Shown here one piece after another: positions 35,361-43,846 of a stretch of 64,000 nt of DNA. The DNA is from Caulobacter sp. 602-2. Lineage in GTDB: Bacteria; Pseudomonadota; Alphaproteobacteria; Caulobacterales; Caulobacteraceae. The position numbers and the translations under genes are program-made. The stretch lies in contig NZ_JAAKGT010000007.1 in NCBI RefSeq assembly GCF_011043625.1, forward strand, positions 1-64,000. The letters run 5' to 3'. The notes beneath the pieces were generated by a model. The model was not told where the DNA came from. It saw only the letters and a program-made list of their open reading frames with translations, and ran no database searches. Each line of letters begins with the position of its first letter. The stretch's first letter is position 1.

Positions 35361-36272
35361 TCAGGCCTCCGACGACCAGCGGGCGAAGAACGACAGGCCG
35401 ATCTGGCGGTCGCCCTTGTCTTCCACGAGGGACAACTCGCCCCAGTCGATGACGCCGGCGCGGCCGTCCAGAGCCTGGGCCAGCAGGCCCGACATGGCCG
35501 CGCCAGAGACGCGGGCGGCATAGGCGTTCATCAGCAGGAAGTCGGCGTCCTCGGCCAGCAGCGCCGCGCAGTCGGCGGCCAGCGCCGGCAGGTCCTCGAA
35601 CAGGCGCCAGACCTCGCCGTCGGGGCCGCGGCCGAACTTCGGCGGGTCGAGAATGATCCCGTCATAGACGTTGCCGCGGCGCACCTCGCGGGCGACGAAG
35701 CGGCGAGCGTCCTCGACGATCCAGCGGATCGGCTTTTCGGCGAGGCCGGCGAAGGCGGCGTTTTCGCGCGCGAAGCCGACCGACTTCTTGGAGGCGTCGA
35801 CGTGGGTGACATGGGCCCCGGCGGCGGCGCAGACCAGGCTGGCCACGCCCGTGTAGCCGAACAGGTTCAGGATCTTGGGCTGACGGCCGCGGGCCTTGAT
35901 GAAGGCGCGCACGCGTTCGTCCTGCCAGGCCCAGTTGGCGGCCTGCTCGGGAAAGAAGGCCAGGTGGCGGAACGGCGTGAACTGGCCGTGGAACTTGGCC
36001 TCGCCCCAGGCCAGGTCGAACTTTTCGATCGGCTTGCCGCGGAAGCGCCAGCGGCCGGCCTCGTCCTCGTCGGACGGGTCGAACACGGCGTCGGCTTCGT
36101 CCCAGGCGCTGGCCGGCAGGCGCGGCTCCCAGAAGCACTGCGGCTCGGGGCGGACGACGGTGTAGCGGCCGTAGCGCTCCAGCTTCTTGCCGCGCCCGCT
36201 GTCGAGCAGGGCGTAGTCGGCCCAGCCGGTGGTGCGCATGACGAGGGGAGAGGCGGCGATGGTCGGGTGCAT
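35361..36272 (-). CDS. Class I SAM-dependent methyltransferase (probable rRNA cytosine/guanine MTase)
   Basis: A 303-residue Rossmann-fold methyltransferase related to the RlmI/RlmK group (COG1092-like). It shows the SAM loop ILNLFGYTGVASLVCAAAGAHVTHVDASKK, EDARRFV and the ILDPPKFGRG motif, and ends QIGLSFFARWSSEA. No PUA domain precedes it. The ATG at 36272 gives MHPTIAASP; reading further upstream would run into the glycosyltransferase gene. It is likely co-transcribed with the SpoU gene. Confidence 0.87.
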   Translation of the reverse strand: MHPTIAASPLVMRTTGWADYALLDSGRGKKLERYGRYTVVRPEPQCFWEPRLPASAWDEADAVFDPSDEDEAGRWRFRGKPIEKFDLAWGEAKFHGQFTPFRHLAFFPEQAANWAWQDERVRAFIKARGRQPKILNLFGYTGVASLVCAAAGAHVTHVDASKKSVGFARENAAFAGLAEKPIRWIVEDARRFVAREVRRGNVYDGIILDPPKFGRGPDGEVWRLFEDLPALAADCAALLAEDADFLLMNAYAARVSGAAMSGLLAQALDGRAGVIDWGELSLVEDKGDRQIGLSFFARWSSEA

Positions 36273-36289
36273 GGCCACGCCATACGCGC

Positions 36290-37702
36290 TCAGCCCAAGC
36301 GTCGTCCAGCCCGAGGCGCATGCGGGGTCTTGTCCCAGTGGTGCGGGCGCAGGACGAATTGCACCAGCGCATGGCAGCCGGCCCAGCCCTGCAGGAGCCA
36401 GATCAGCGGCAGGCCGAGCAGATCCAGCCACCTGGCCTTGCCGCCGGCGCGCCGCCGGCCGACCACGGCGGCGATGGCCGATCCGCTCCAGGCGTAGGTG
36501 AAGAGCGCCAGGCCGGGGCCGTCGATCGCGGCATGGCCGTCCGGCGCCAGGTCCAGCAGGATCATCAGCATGGCGCCGGCCAGGATCGGCGCGTGCAGGT
36601 GCGTGGAGACGAGCGACAGGAAGAGGGTCAGGAACAGCGCCAGGGCCACGCGGGGCCTGCGGGCGGCCGGACCGCGCAGGTGCACCAGCAGGGTGGCCAG
36701 GTGGCCCTTGATCCACCGCGCCCGCTGCGGGCGCCAGGCCTTCCAGGTGGTCGGCGCGGTTTCCAGCGTCGGCCGGTCGATGACGCCGAGCGCAAGGCCG
36801 ACGGCGGCCAGCCGGAAGCCGACATCGGCGTCCTCGGTCACGTTGAAAGCGTCCCACCCGCCGACAGCCCGCAGGGGCGCGACGGCGAAGTGATTGCTGG
36901 TGCCGCCTAGGGGGAAGGCCAGCCGCCAGCGCGCCAGGGCCGGCAGCAGCACTTCGAAGTGGGCGGCGTACTCCTGCTGGAACTGCCTGGGCAGCATGCC
37001 TGAGATGGCCGGGATCTCGATGCGCAGCGGGGCCTGCAGGCAGGCCAGGCTGGCCGGCCCCGCCGCGAAGTGGGCGGCGGCCTCTCGCAGTTGGCCAGGA
37101 TCGGGCGCGTCCTCGGCGTCATAGATGACCAGCAGCTCGCCGCGCGCCCGCTCAAGGGCGTGGTTGCAGGCCCTGGGCTTGGTCTTCGGACCGCCCGGCG
37201 GCACGATCAGCACCTGGACGAAGGCGGGCAGGTCGAGGGCGTGGAAGGCCGCGATGGTCTCGGTGTCGTCGGCCTCCAGCACGATCAGGGCCTGCAGGCG
37301 ATCGCGCGGATAGTCCAGGCGGTCGAGGTTGGCGACCAGCTCGGCCGCCACCGAGGCTTCCTTGTAGAGCGGCGCCAGCACCGTGTAGGCGGGCAGGGCG
37401 TGGTCGGGCAGGGGCGGGGCGGCGCTCGCGCGGCGGGGCGTGCAGGCGGCGACCAGCCGCAGCGTGGCCAGGAGGGCGAAGAGAGCCAGGCCCGTCCATT
37501 TCAGGACTTCGAGCGTCCGGCCGGGCGCGAGCGCCAGGGCGGCGACCAGGGCGAGCGCGATCGCCGTCCCCGCGACGCTCTGCGCCGGGCTCAGCCGTCG
37601 ATGCGCGCCGTCCGCGACAGGGAGCGGCGAGACCTGGGGCGGATCGGGCAGGGTGGCGTGATCCAGCCCATCGACGTGCAGCCGTCGTTCCTCACGCGCC
37701 AT
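36290..37702 (-). CDS. Membrane glycosyltransferase family 2 (cellulose-synthase-like)
   Basis: A 470-residue inner-membrane GT2 enzyme. It has N-terminal membrane helices (about residues 44-82), then a cytoplasmic catalytic domain with LAPLYKEASVAAELVANLDRLDYP, the UDP-binding YDAEDAPD, TEDADVGFRL (base) and the QRARWIKGH motif, and more helices at the C-terminus. Such enzymes make or export polysaccharide chains such as holdfast or capsule sugars. The product is unknown. It is divergent from the TetR gene. Confidence 0.87.
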   Translation of the reverse strand: MAREERRLHVDGLDHATLPDPPQVSPLPVADGAHRRLSPAQSVAGTAIALALVAALALAPGRTLEVLKWTGLALFALLATLRLVAACTPRRASAAPPLPDHALPAYTVLAPLYKEASVAAELVANLDRLDYPRDRLQALIVLEADDTETIAAFHALDLPAFVQVLIVPPGGPKTKPRACNHALERARGELLVIYDAEDAPDPGQLREAAAHFAAGPASLACLQAPLRIEIPAISGMLPRQFQQEYAAHFEVLLPALARWRLAFPLGGTSNHFAVAPLRAVGGWDAFNVTEDADVGFRLAAVGLALGVIDRPTLETAPTTWKAWRPQRARWIKGHLATLLVHLRGPAARRPRVALALFLTLFLSLVSTHLHAPILAGAMLMILLDLAPDGHAAIDGPGLALFTYAWSGSAIAAVVGRRRAGGKARWLDLLGLPLIWLLQGWAGCHALVQFVLRPHHWDKTPHAPRAGRRLG

Positions 37703-37882
37703 GTCGTCCCCCAGCCCCCCTGGCCTGAACCTAGGCCTTTCGGCGGGAACGACTCGATTAATTCAACCATAAAGTGTCAAATGGAAAAATACGCGTTCTA
37801 CGCAAAACCGGCGTTACGCTTGTCGGCCCTGGGTGATTCCCGTTTAGTGTCAGGTCGGGGAAGAGGGAGGAAGTACCGTATC
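37703..37882. promoter_or_regulatory. Divergent promoter region, glycosyltransferase and TetR genes
   Basis: This is one of the most AT-rich stretches of the window (37755-37810). It contains a GANTC site (GACTC, 37751-37755) and a CtrA-like word TTAA-N7-ATAA at 37758-37772, one base off the TTAA-N7-TTAA consensus. Whether CtrA binds there is not known. Confidence 0.35.
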
Positions 37883-38521
37883 GTGACCGTCGCGTTGAAG
37901 AAGCCGCCCAGGTCCGCCCGCAAGCCCAAGGGCGACGGGCACATGCGTCGGGGCGAGATCCTGGCCGCCGCCGAGAAGATCTTCATCGCCGAGGGCTATG
38001 CCGGGGCGACGATCCGCAAGATCGCCGACGCCGTTGGCGTGTCCTCGACCGCGCTGTACATGCACTTTCGCGACAAGGACCAGATCCTGCTCGAGATCGG
38101 CAAGGAAGCCATCGAGAAGCTGCTGTCGATCAATGTCGCCCTGTCGCAGGAGCCGATCGACGCGGTCGAGAAGGTGCGGCGGATGCTCGACGCCTACATG
38201 CGCTTCGCCTTCGAGAACCCCAACACCTACCAGCTGGTGTTCTGCGGCTCGAACGAGGCGATCTCGGTGGAGAAGCAGCAGGCGGTGTCCGACCTCGGCG
38301 ACCGCTGCTTCGACGAGTTCAGCGGCCCGATCCGCGAGATCGCCGCCGCCGGCCGCCTGAAGACCGGCACGGCCGAGAGCGCCGCCCAGGTGCTGTGGGC
38401 CGCCTGCCACGGCATCGTCTCGCTGGTCATCACCAAGCCCAGCCGCAGCTGGGCGCCGGCCGAGGAACTGATGCAGGTCACGCTGGACGGGGTGATGCAC
38501 GGCCTGATCGCCGACAGGTAG
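37883..38521 (+). CDS. TetR/AcrR-family regulator
   Basis: A 212-residue TetR regulator. The N-terminal helix-turn-helix (RRGEILAAAEKIFIAEGYAGATIRKIADAVGVSSTALYMHFRDKDQIL) is followed by a ligand-binding domain with the WAACHGIVSLVIT segment of the TetR_C_33-like group. The GTG at 37883 follows a GGGAGG site at 37864-37869. It lies upstream of the first porin gene but 145 bp away, so a regulatory link is only possible. Confidence 0.87.
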   Translation: MTVALKKPPRSARKPKGDGHMRRGEILAAAEKIFIAEGYAGATIRKIADAVGVSSTALYMHFRDKDQILLEIGKEAIEKLLSINVALSQEPIDAVEKVRRMLDAYMRFAFENPNTYQLVFCGSNEAISVEKQQAVSDLGDRCFDEFSGPIREIAAAGRLKTGTAESAAQVLWAACHGIVSLVITKPSRSWAPAEELMQVTLDGVMHGLIADR

Positions 38522-38548
38522 CAGTCGGGCGCGGCGGGCGACAAACGG

Positions 38549-38560
38549 TCGCACCTGCGA
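38549..38560. promoter_or_regulatory. Palindrome shared by both porin promoters
   Basis: TCGCA-CC-TGCGA, 106 bp before the first porin gene. The same CGCACCTGCGAA word recurs at 40035-40046 before the second porin gene. Possible operator for a common regulator. Confidence 0.35.
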
Positions 38561-38666
38561 AATTTCCCCGCAGCGCCAGAAGCTTAGCCGTCTTGCGAAA
38601 ATACAACGCCGTTCGATGGGCTGGCGGTGGTAGCGGGTTAACCCTTGGGCCCTAGAGCCCCGCCGC

Positions 38667-39950
38667 ATGAGCAGACTTCATGTTGTGTGTGCGGGCCTTG
38701 CGGCCCTGGCCTGGGCGAGCGGCGCGAACGCGCAGGAGGCGTCGCTGCTTGACGCCGTGAAGGCCGGCAAGCCGCTGCTGGAGATCCGCGCCCGCTACGA
38801 GCGCTACGACCAGACCAAGACCGCCACGCTGCGCAACAACGCCGAGGGCACGACGGTGCGCACGCGCTTCGGCTGGGAGACCGGCGCCTGGCATGACGTG
38901 AAGGCCCTGATCGAGTTCGACGACGTCCGTCGCGTGGGTCCCGAGCACTTCGCCATCACCACGCCGGGCGTCTCCACGCCGCTGAACGGCGCCGACAAGG
39001 CGCGCTTTCCGGCGATCAACGATCCCAACGTCACAGAGGTGAACCGCGCCCAGCTGCAATGGACGCCCAGCAAGGCGCTGCAGCTGACCGCCGGCCGCCA
39101 GAAGATCCAGTTCGACGACCAGCGCTTCGTCGCCGCCGCCGCCTGGCGCCAGGACGAGCAGACCTATGACGGCCTGCGCGCCGACCTGTCGCTGAGCCGC
39201 TTCAAGGGGACCTATGTCTACGTCACCCGCGTGAACCGGGCGCTGGGCGAGCGGCGCGACTGGGACAGCGACAGCCATTTCGTCAACGCCAGCTGGACCT
39301 TCTCCGAGGCCCTGAAGGCCACGGGCTTCGTCTACGCGCTCGATTTCTCGGACTCGCCGCTCAACACATCGATCACCAAGGGCGTGCGGGCCGTCGGCAA
39401 GGCCAAGGCGGGCGCCTACACCCTGAACTATTCGGGCGGTTTCGCGCGGCAGAGCGACTATCACCGCGCCACCGCCGACTACGAGCTCGACTATCTGGGC
39501 GGCGAGATCGCGGCCACGCGCGGGATCTATACGGCTCAGCTCGGCTACCACACGCTGGAAGGCGACGGCACGCGCGGCTTCGGCGCGCCGCTGGGCGCGG
39601 CCCACGGCTTCTACGGCTGGGCCGACGCCTGGTCGTCGCTGGGCGGCAACAAGAGCTTCGCCGACGGCCTGGACGACCTGAACTTCACCGTCACCCTCAA
39701 GCCGAAGATCAAGGTCCGCAACTTCTCGAGCCCCGAGCTGCTGGTCCGCTATCACGACTTCGACGACGACCGCACGGGCGTTGATCTTGGTCACGAGTGG
39801 AACGCCCAGCTGACGGCGACCATCGCTCCGAAGCTGTCGGCCCAGCTGAAGTACGCCGGCTTCGACCGCGTTGCGAGCGTGCCGGCCGGCACGCCGGCGC
39901 CGCCCGCGTCGCGCAAGAAGGTATGGTTCACCCTCGAGTACAAGCTCTGA
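38667..39950 (+). CDS. Outer-membrane porin, alginate-export-like beta barrel (copy 1)
   Basis: A 427-residue outer-membrane beta-barrel protein with a signal peptide ending near ANAQ (about residue 23). Alternating strands and periplasmic turns continue to an aromatic C-terminal strand (VWFTLEYKL), the signal for barrel assembly. It matches the alginate-export-like porin group. It is a clear paralogue of the protein at 40251 (shared VRTRFGWETG/VRTRLGWETG, WDSDSHF/WDSDSHL, GDGTRGF, NKSFADGL, LLVRYHDFDD). Substrate unknown; the nitrate transporter just downstream of the second copy suggests small anions or nitrogen compounds. Confidence 0.82.
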   Translation: MSRLHVVCAGLAALAWASGANAQEASLLDAVKAGKPLLEIRARYERYDQTKTATLRNNAEGTTVRTRFGWETGAWHDVKALIEFDDVRRVGPEHFAITTPGVSTPLNGADKARFPAINDPNVTEVNRAQLQWTPSKALQLTAGRQKIQFDDQRFVAAAAWRQDEQTYDGLRADLSLSRFKGTYVYVTRVNRALGERRDWDSDSHFVNASWTFSEALKATGFVYALDFSDSPLNTSITKGVRAVGKAKAGAYTLNYSGGFARQSDYHRATADYELDYLGGEIAATRGIYTAQLGYHTLEGDGTRGFGAPLGAAHGFYGWADAWSSLGGNKSFADGLDDLNFTVTLKPKIKVRNFSSPELLVRYHDFDDDRTGVDLGHEWNAQLTATIAPKLSAQLKYAGFDRVASVPAGTPAPPASRKKVWFTLEYKL

Positions 39951-40250
39951 GATCGTCCGTAGCGAGAGGAGGGCGCCCGGTTTGCGGGCGCCGCTCAAGT
40001 CTTGGGCGCCGTGCCGCTGCGCAAAAACGGGCGCCGCACCTGCGAAGCGACCGATAACGACGGTTTGTCGATTGCCGATCCCCGGCGGTCGGTGCGTCCC
40101 TGATCACCGACACGCGGGGCAACGACGTTCCGCGAGGGGCCGCAAGGCCCTGACGCCGACGACGGGGTCGGCGACTGTTTTGGACAACGACGTCCGGAGG
40201 GGGCTCACGCCCTCGCCGGGCGTTTTTTTTTGGCCTTAAGGGGAAGAGGC
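39951..40250 (+). promoter_or_regulatory. Gap before porin copy 2: promoter and ANTAR-type leader
   Basis: No gene is seen. A GGCGCCCG/CGGGCGCC hairpin (39972-39992) without a clear U-tract may end porin copy 1. The promoter should lie at about 40000-40100, where the shared CGCACCTGCGAA word (40035-40046) sits. The rest is the structured leader listed next. Confidence 0.7.
40113..40231 (+). ncRNA. Candidate ANTAR (NasT/NasR-type) antitermination leader
   Basis: Hairpin P1 (40113-40120 with 40127-40134) and hairpin P2 (40178-40185 with 40192-40199) both carry the same 6-nt loop AACGAC, with A at loop position 1 and G at position 4, the signature of RNA targets of ANTAR proteins. A third perfect 7-bp stem with a 6-nt loop GACGGG (40154-40173) lies between. 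The 3' arm of P2 also pairs as CGTCCGG (40191-40197) with CCGGGCG (40216-40222), inside which AGGG/CCCT pairs, followed by nine T residues (40223-40231). So P2 and the terminator exclude each other. Nitrate-responsive leaders of this plan precede nitrate assimilation genes in other proteobacteria. An ANTAR gene is not in the window. Confidence 0.72.
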
Positions 40251-41618
40251 ATGAGGACGAAGAGGGCCGGGCTGACGCTCGGCGCTGGGCTCGCGGCGCT
40301 GCTGTGGGCATCGGGAACGCACGCCCAGACGACAACGCAAAGCACGCCGCTGGCCGCCGAGCCGGAAGCCGTGACCGAGGCGGCCGAACCACCGCCGCCG
40401 CCCGCGCCGCCGCCGACGTTCAGTGACCAGGTGCTGGCCGGCAAGCCGATCCTGGAGGTGCGCCTCCGCTACGAGGGCGTCGACCAGGCCAACCTGCGCG
40501 ACAGGGCCTCGGCCTATACGGTGCGCACTCGCCTTGGCTGGGAGACCGGCGATTTCCATGGCCTCAAGGGCCTGATCGAGTTCGAGGACGTCCGCCTGGT
40601 CGGCCCCGAGCACTACGCCGTCAACGTGCCCGGCGCGACCACGCCGCCGCTGAACGGCGCCGACAAGGCCCGCTATCCGATCGTCAACGACCCGGACGTC
40701 ACCGAGGTCAACCGCGCCCAGGTGACCTGGACGCCGGGCGCGGCGCTGCAGGTCACGGCGGGCCGCCAGCGCATCGTGCTCGACGACCAGCGCTTCGTCG
40801 GCGGCGTCGCCTGGCGCCAGGACGAGCAGACCTTCGACGGCGTCCGCGCCGACTTCGCGGCGGGCCGGGTGAAGGGGACCTACGCCTATCTCACCCACGT
40901 CAACCGCATCCTGGGCGAACTACGCGACTGGGACAGCGACAGCCACCTCCTGAACGTCACCTGGTCGCCGGCCGAGGCGCTGCGGCTGCAGGGGTTCGTC
41001 TACGCGCTGGATTTCGGCAATTCGGCGATCAACTCGTCGATCACCAAGGGCGCGAAGGCTTCGGGCAAGACCTGGCTTGGCCTTTACCAGGTGGCCTATG
41101 GCGCGACCTTCGCCCGCCAGAGCGACTGGCACGGCAACACGCCCAGCTATGATCTGGACTATCTCGCCGGCGAGGTGGCGGGGACCTTCGACATCTACAC
41201 CGCCCGCCTGGCCTACGAGCAGCTGGAAGGCGACGGCACGCGGGGCTTCACCACGCCGCTGGGCACGGTTCACGCCTTCAACGGCTGGTCCGACTCGTGG
41301 GTCTCGCCGGGCGGCAACAAGAGCTTCGCCGACGGCCTGCAGGACCTGAACGTCGGCCTCAACGTCAAGCCGCGCTTCAAGAAGACCTACTTCTTCAACA
41401 GCGATCTGCTGGTCCGCTACCACGATTTCGACGACCAGCGGACCGGCGCCGACCTCGGCCACGAGTGGGAGGTCCAGCTGACCGCGGCGATCACGCCCAA
41501 GCTGACCCTGCTGCTGAAGTACGCCGACTTCCAGCGCGAGACGACCGTGCCGGCCGGGACCCTGGCCCCGCCGGCTTCGCGGACCAAGGCCTGGTTCTCC
41601 CTCGAATACAAGCTGTGA
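40251..41618 (+). CDS. Outer-membrane porin, alginate-export-like beta barrel (copy 2)
   Basis: A 455-residue paralogue of the porin at 38667. The signal peptide ends near THAQ (about residue 25) and is followed by a short Pro-rich spacer (EAAEPPPPPAPPPTF) that copy 1 lacks. The barrel then matches copy 1 throughout and ends AWFSLEYKL. It is the first gene of the nitrate-type transporter operon, behind the ANTAR leader, and the next gene starts 9 bp after its stop. It probably lets the transported anion cross the outer membrane. The ATG follows GGGGAAGAGG. Confidence 0.83.
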   Translation: MRTKRAGLTLGAGLAALLWASGTHAQTTTQSTPLAAEPEAVTEAAEPPPPPAPPPTFSDQVLAGKPILEVRLRYEGVDQANLRDRASAYTVRTRLGWETGDFHGLKGLIEFEDVRLVGPEHYAVNVPGATTPPLNGADKARYPIVNDPDVTEVNRAQVTWTPGAALQVTAGRQRIVLDDQRFVGGVAWRQDEQTFDGVRADFAAGRVKGTYAYLTHVNRILGELRDWDSDSHLLNVTWSPAEALRLQGFVYALDFGNSAINSSITKGAKASGKTWLGLYQVAYGATFARQSDWHGNTPSYDLDYLAGEVAGTFDIYTARLAYEQLEGDGTRGFTTPLGTVHAFNGWSDSWVSPGGNKSFADGLQDLNVGLNVKPRFKKTYFFNSDLLVRYHDFDDQRTGADLGHEWEVQLTAAITPKLTLLLKYADFQRETTVPAGTLAPPASRTKAWFSLEYKL

Positions 41619-41626
41619 GCCCGATC

Positions 41627-42916
41627 ATGACCAAGACCGACAAGACCGCCCAATCGGGCGTCTCCCGCCGCACGGCCCTGATCGGGGCCGCCGCCACCAT
41701 GGCCGCCGTCAAGGCCGCGTTCCCGGCGGGCGCCCACGCCGCCGGCGCAGGGCCGGAAACCGCCAAGGCGCGCCTGGGCTTCATCGCCCTGACCGATAGC
41801 TCGCCGCTGATCATCGCCAAGGAGCGGGGCTTCTTCGCCAAGCACGGCCTGCCCGACGTGGAGGTGGTCAAGCAGGCCTCGTGGGCGGCCACGCGCGACA
41901 ACCTGGTGCTGGGCTCGGGCGGCGGCGGCATCGACGGGGCGCACATCCTCTCGCCCATGCCGCTGCAGTTCACCCTGGGCGTCCAGACCGGCGGCAAGCC
42001 GCTGCCGATGTACGTGCTGGCCAGGCTCAACACCAACGGCCAGGCGATCTCGGTCGGCAACGACCTGAAGGCCGTGAAGGTGGGGCTGAGCGCCGCCGGG
42101 GCCAAGGCCAAGTTCGCCCAGCTGAAGGCCTCGGGAAACATCGCCAAGGTGGCGATGACCTTCCGGGGCGGCACCCACGACCTGTGGGTCCGCTACTGGC
42201 TCGCCGCGGCGGGGATCAATCCCGACCTCGACGTCTCGACCATCGTCATCCCGCCGCCGCAGATGGTGGCCAACCTCAAGGCCGGCACCCAGGACGCCTT
42301 CTGCGTGGGCGAGCCGTGGAACGGCCAGACGGTCAACCAGCGCATAGGCTACACCGCCACCACCACCAGCGAGCTCTGGATGAACCATCCGGAGAAGGCG
42401 CTGGGCATGCGGGCCGACTGGGTCGACCGCTATCCGCGCGCCGCCCAGGCCCTGACCGCCGCCGTGCTGGAGGCCCAGATGTGGTGCGACAAGCCGGCCA
42501 ACAAGGCGGCCATGTGCTCGATCGTCTCGGGGCGGCAGTACATCAACGTGCCGATGGGCGACATCCTGCCCCGCCAGCAGGGGACTATCGACTACGGCGA
42601 CGGCCGCAAGGTCACAGGCTCTCCCCACCTCATGAAGTTCTGGGCCGACAACGCCAGCTTTCCCTTCAAGTCGCACGACCTGTGGTTCGTCACCGAGAAC
42701 ATCCGCTGGGGCGTGATCGGGCAGGGGGTCAACAAGCAGGCGCTCGTCAACAAGGTCAACCGCGCCGACATCTGGCGCGCGGCCGCCAAGTCCATCGGCC
42801 AGTCGGGTCCCGCCGGCGACAGCCGCGGCCCCGAGCGGTTCTTCGACGGCAAGGTGTTCGATCCGGCCAATCCGGGCGCGTACCTCGCCAGCCAGCCCAT
42901 CAAGAAGCTCGCCTGA
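41627..42916 (+). CDS. nrtA: Nitrate-type ABC transporter substrate-binding protein (NrtA/CmpA family)
   Basis: A 429-residue periplasmic binding protein with a twin-arginine signal (SRRTALIGAAATMAAVKAAF). The mature part has the NrtA/CmpA pattern: LGFIALTDSSPLIIAKERGFFAKHGL, QASWAATRDNLVLGSGGGGIDGAHILSPMP, VGEPWNGQ and the YIN-VPMGDI segment. Family members bind nitrate, nitrite or bicarbonate, and the gene order plus leader favour nitrate or nitrite. It lies in an operon with the permease and ATPase genes. Confidence 0.88.
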   Translation: MTKTDKTAQSGVSRRTALIGAAATMAAVKAAFPAGAHAAGAGPETAKARLGFIALTDSSPLIIAKERGFFAKHGLPDVEVVKQASWAATRDNLVLGSGGGGIDGAHILSPMPLQFTLGVQTGGKPLPMYVLARLNTNGQAISVGNDLKAVKVGLSAAGAKAKFAQLKASGNIAKVAMTFRGGTHDLWVRYWLAAAGINPDLDVSTIVIPPPQMVANLKAGTQDAFCVGEPWNGQTVNQRIGYTATTTSELWMNHPEKALGMRADWVDRYPRAAQALTAAVLEAQMWCDKPANKAAMCSIVSGRQYINVPMGDILPRQQGTIDYGDGRKVTGSPHLMKFWADNASFPFKSHDLWFVTENIRWGVIGQGVNKQALVNKVNRADIWRAAAKSIGQSGPAGDSRGPERFFDGKVFDPANPGAYLASQPIKKLA

Positions 42917-42929
42917 GGAGGGGATCCCC

Positions 42930-43832
42930 ATGACCTATCCCAAGCCCGACTTCGCCGAGGCCGCGCCCGTCGCGGCCCCCGTGAAGGCCTCGGTTGCGGT
43001 CCCGCCGCCGGCGGCTGCGAAGAACCCTGGAGGGGGCGGCCTTGGTCGCAGGGCGGGGGCGGTCGTCGCCGCCGTCCTGCCGCCGACGCTGACCGTGCTG
43101 GTGATCATGGCGCTCTGGCAGGGGCTGTCGGGCGACTCCTACGAGGGCCTGCCGTCGCCCTCGCGCATCTGGCTGGAGTCCAAGGAGCTGATCGTCGATC
43201 CGTTCTACGACCGGGGCGGGGTCGACAAGGGCCTGTTCTGGCACGTGCTGACCAGCCTGAAGCGCGTGGCCTTCGGCTTCTCGATCTCGGCGGTGGTCGG
43301 CATCGGACTGGGCGTGCTGGTCGGCGCCAACCGCTGGGCCCACCGGGGGCTGGATCCGATCTTCCAGGTGCTGCGCACCGTGCCGCCGCTGGCCTGGCTG
43401 CCGATCTCGCTGGCGGCTTTCCACGAGGCCAATCCGTCGGCCCTGTTCGTGATCTTCGTCACCTCGATCTGGCCGATCGTCATCAACACCGCCGTCGGCG
43501 TGCGCAACATCCCCGAGGACTATCGCAACGTCGCCCGCGTGCTGCGGCTGTCGCCGATAGAGTACTTCTTCAAGATCCTGCTGCCCGCGACCACGCCCTA
43601 CATCTTTACGGGCCTGCGCATCGGGGTGGGCATGAGCTGGCTGGCCATCGTCGCCTCCGAGATGCTGCTGGGCGGCGTCGGCGTCGGCTTCTTCATCTGG
43701 GACCAGTACAACGCCTCGCGCATCTCCGACATCGTCGTGGCCTTGGCGTGGGTAGGCCTGACCGGCTTCGCCCTGGACCGCATCGTCGCCCTCCTGGGCC
43801 GCATCGTCTCCCGCGGCGACGCGGCGAGCTGA
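42930..43832 (+). CDS. nrtB: Nitrate-type ABC transporter permease (NrtB family)
   Basis: A 300-residue inner-membrane permease with about six to seven helices. It shows the family loops IPEDYRNVARVLRLSPIEYFFKILLPATTPYIFTGLRIGVGMSWLAIVASEMLLGG, including the EAA-type motif that contacts the ATPase. The N-terminus has a hydrophilic Ala/Pro tail of about 40 residues before the first helix. It is 13 bp after nrtA with a GAGGAGGGG site before the ATG. Confidence 0.9.
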   Translation: MTYPKPDFAEAAPVAAPVKASVAVPPPAAAKNPGGGGLGRRAGAVVAAVLPPTLTVLVIMALWQGLSGDSYEGLPSPSRIWLESKELIVDPFYDRGGVDKGLFWHVLTSLKRVAFGFSISAVVGIGLGVLVGANRWAHRGLDPIFQVLRTVPPLAWLPISLAAFHEANPSALFVIFVTSIWPIVINTAVGVRNIPEDYRNVARVLRLSPIEYFFKILLPATTPYIFTGLRIGVGMSWLAIVASEMLLGGVGVGFFIWDQYNASRISDIVVALAWVGLTGFALDRIVALLGRIVSRGDAAS

Positions 43833-43846
43833 GAAGGAGAAACATC

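Noticed and set aside
40081-40231. Guanidine (ykkC) riboswitch before the nitrate-type transporter
   Set aside because: Such transporters can follow ykkC riboswitches, but the conserved ykkC core words are missing, while the twin A1/G4 hexaloops fit the ANTAR target better.
38667-41618. The two porins as an assembly duplication
   Set aside because: They differ at many positions along their length, and only the second has the Pro-rich spacer, so they are real paralogues.
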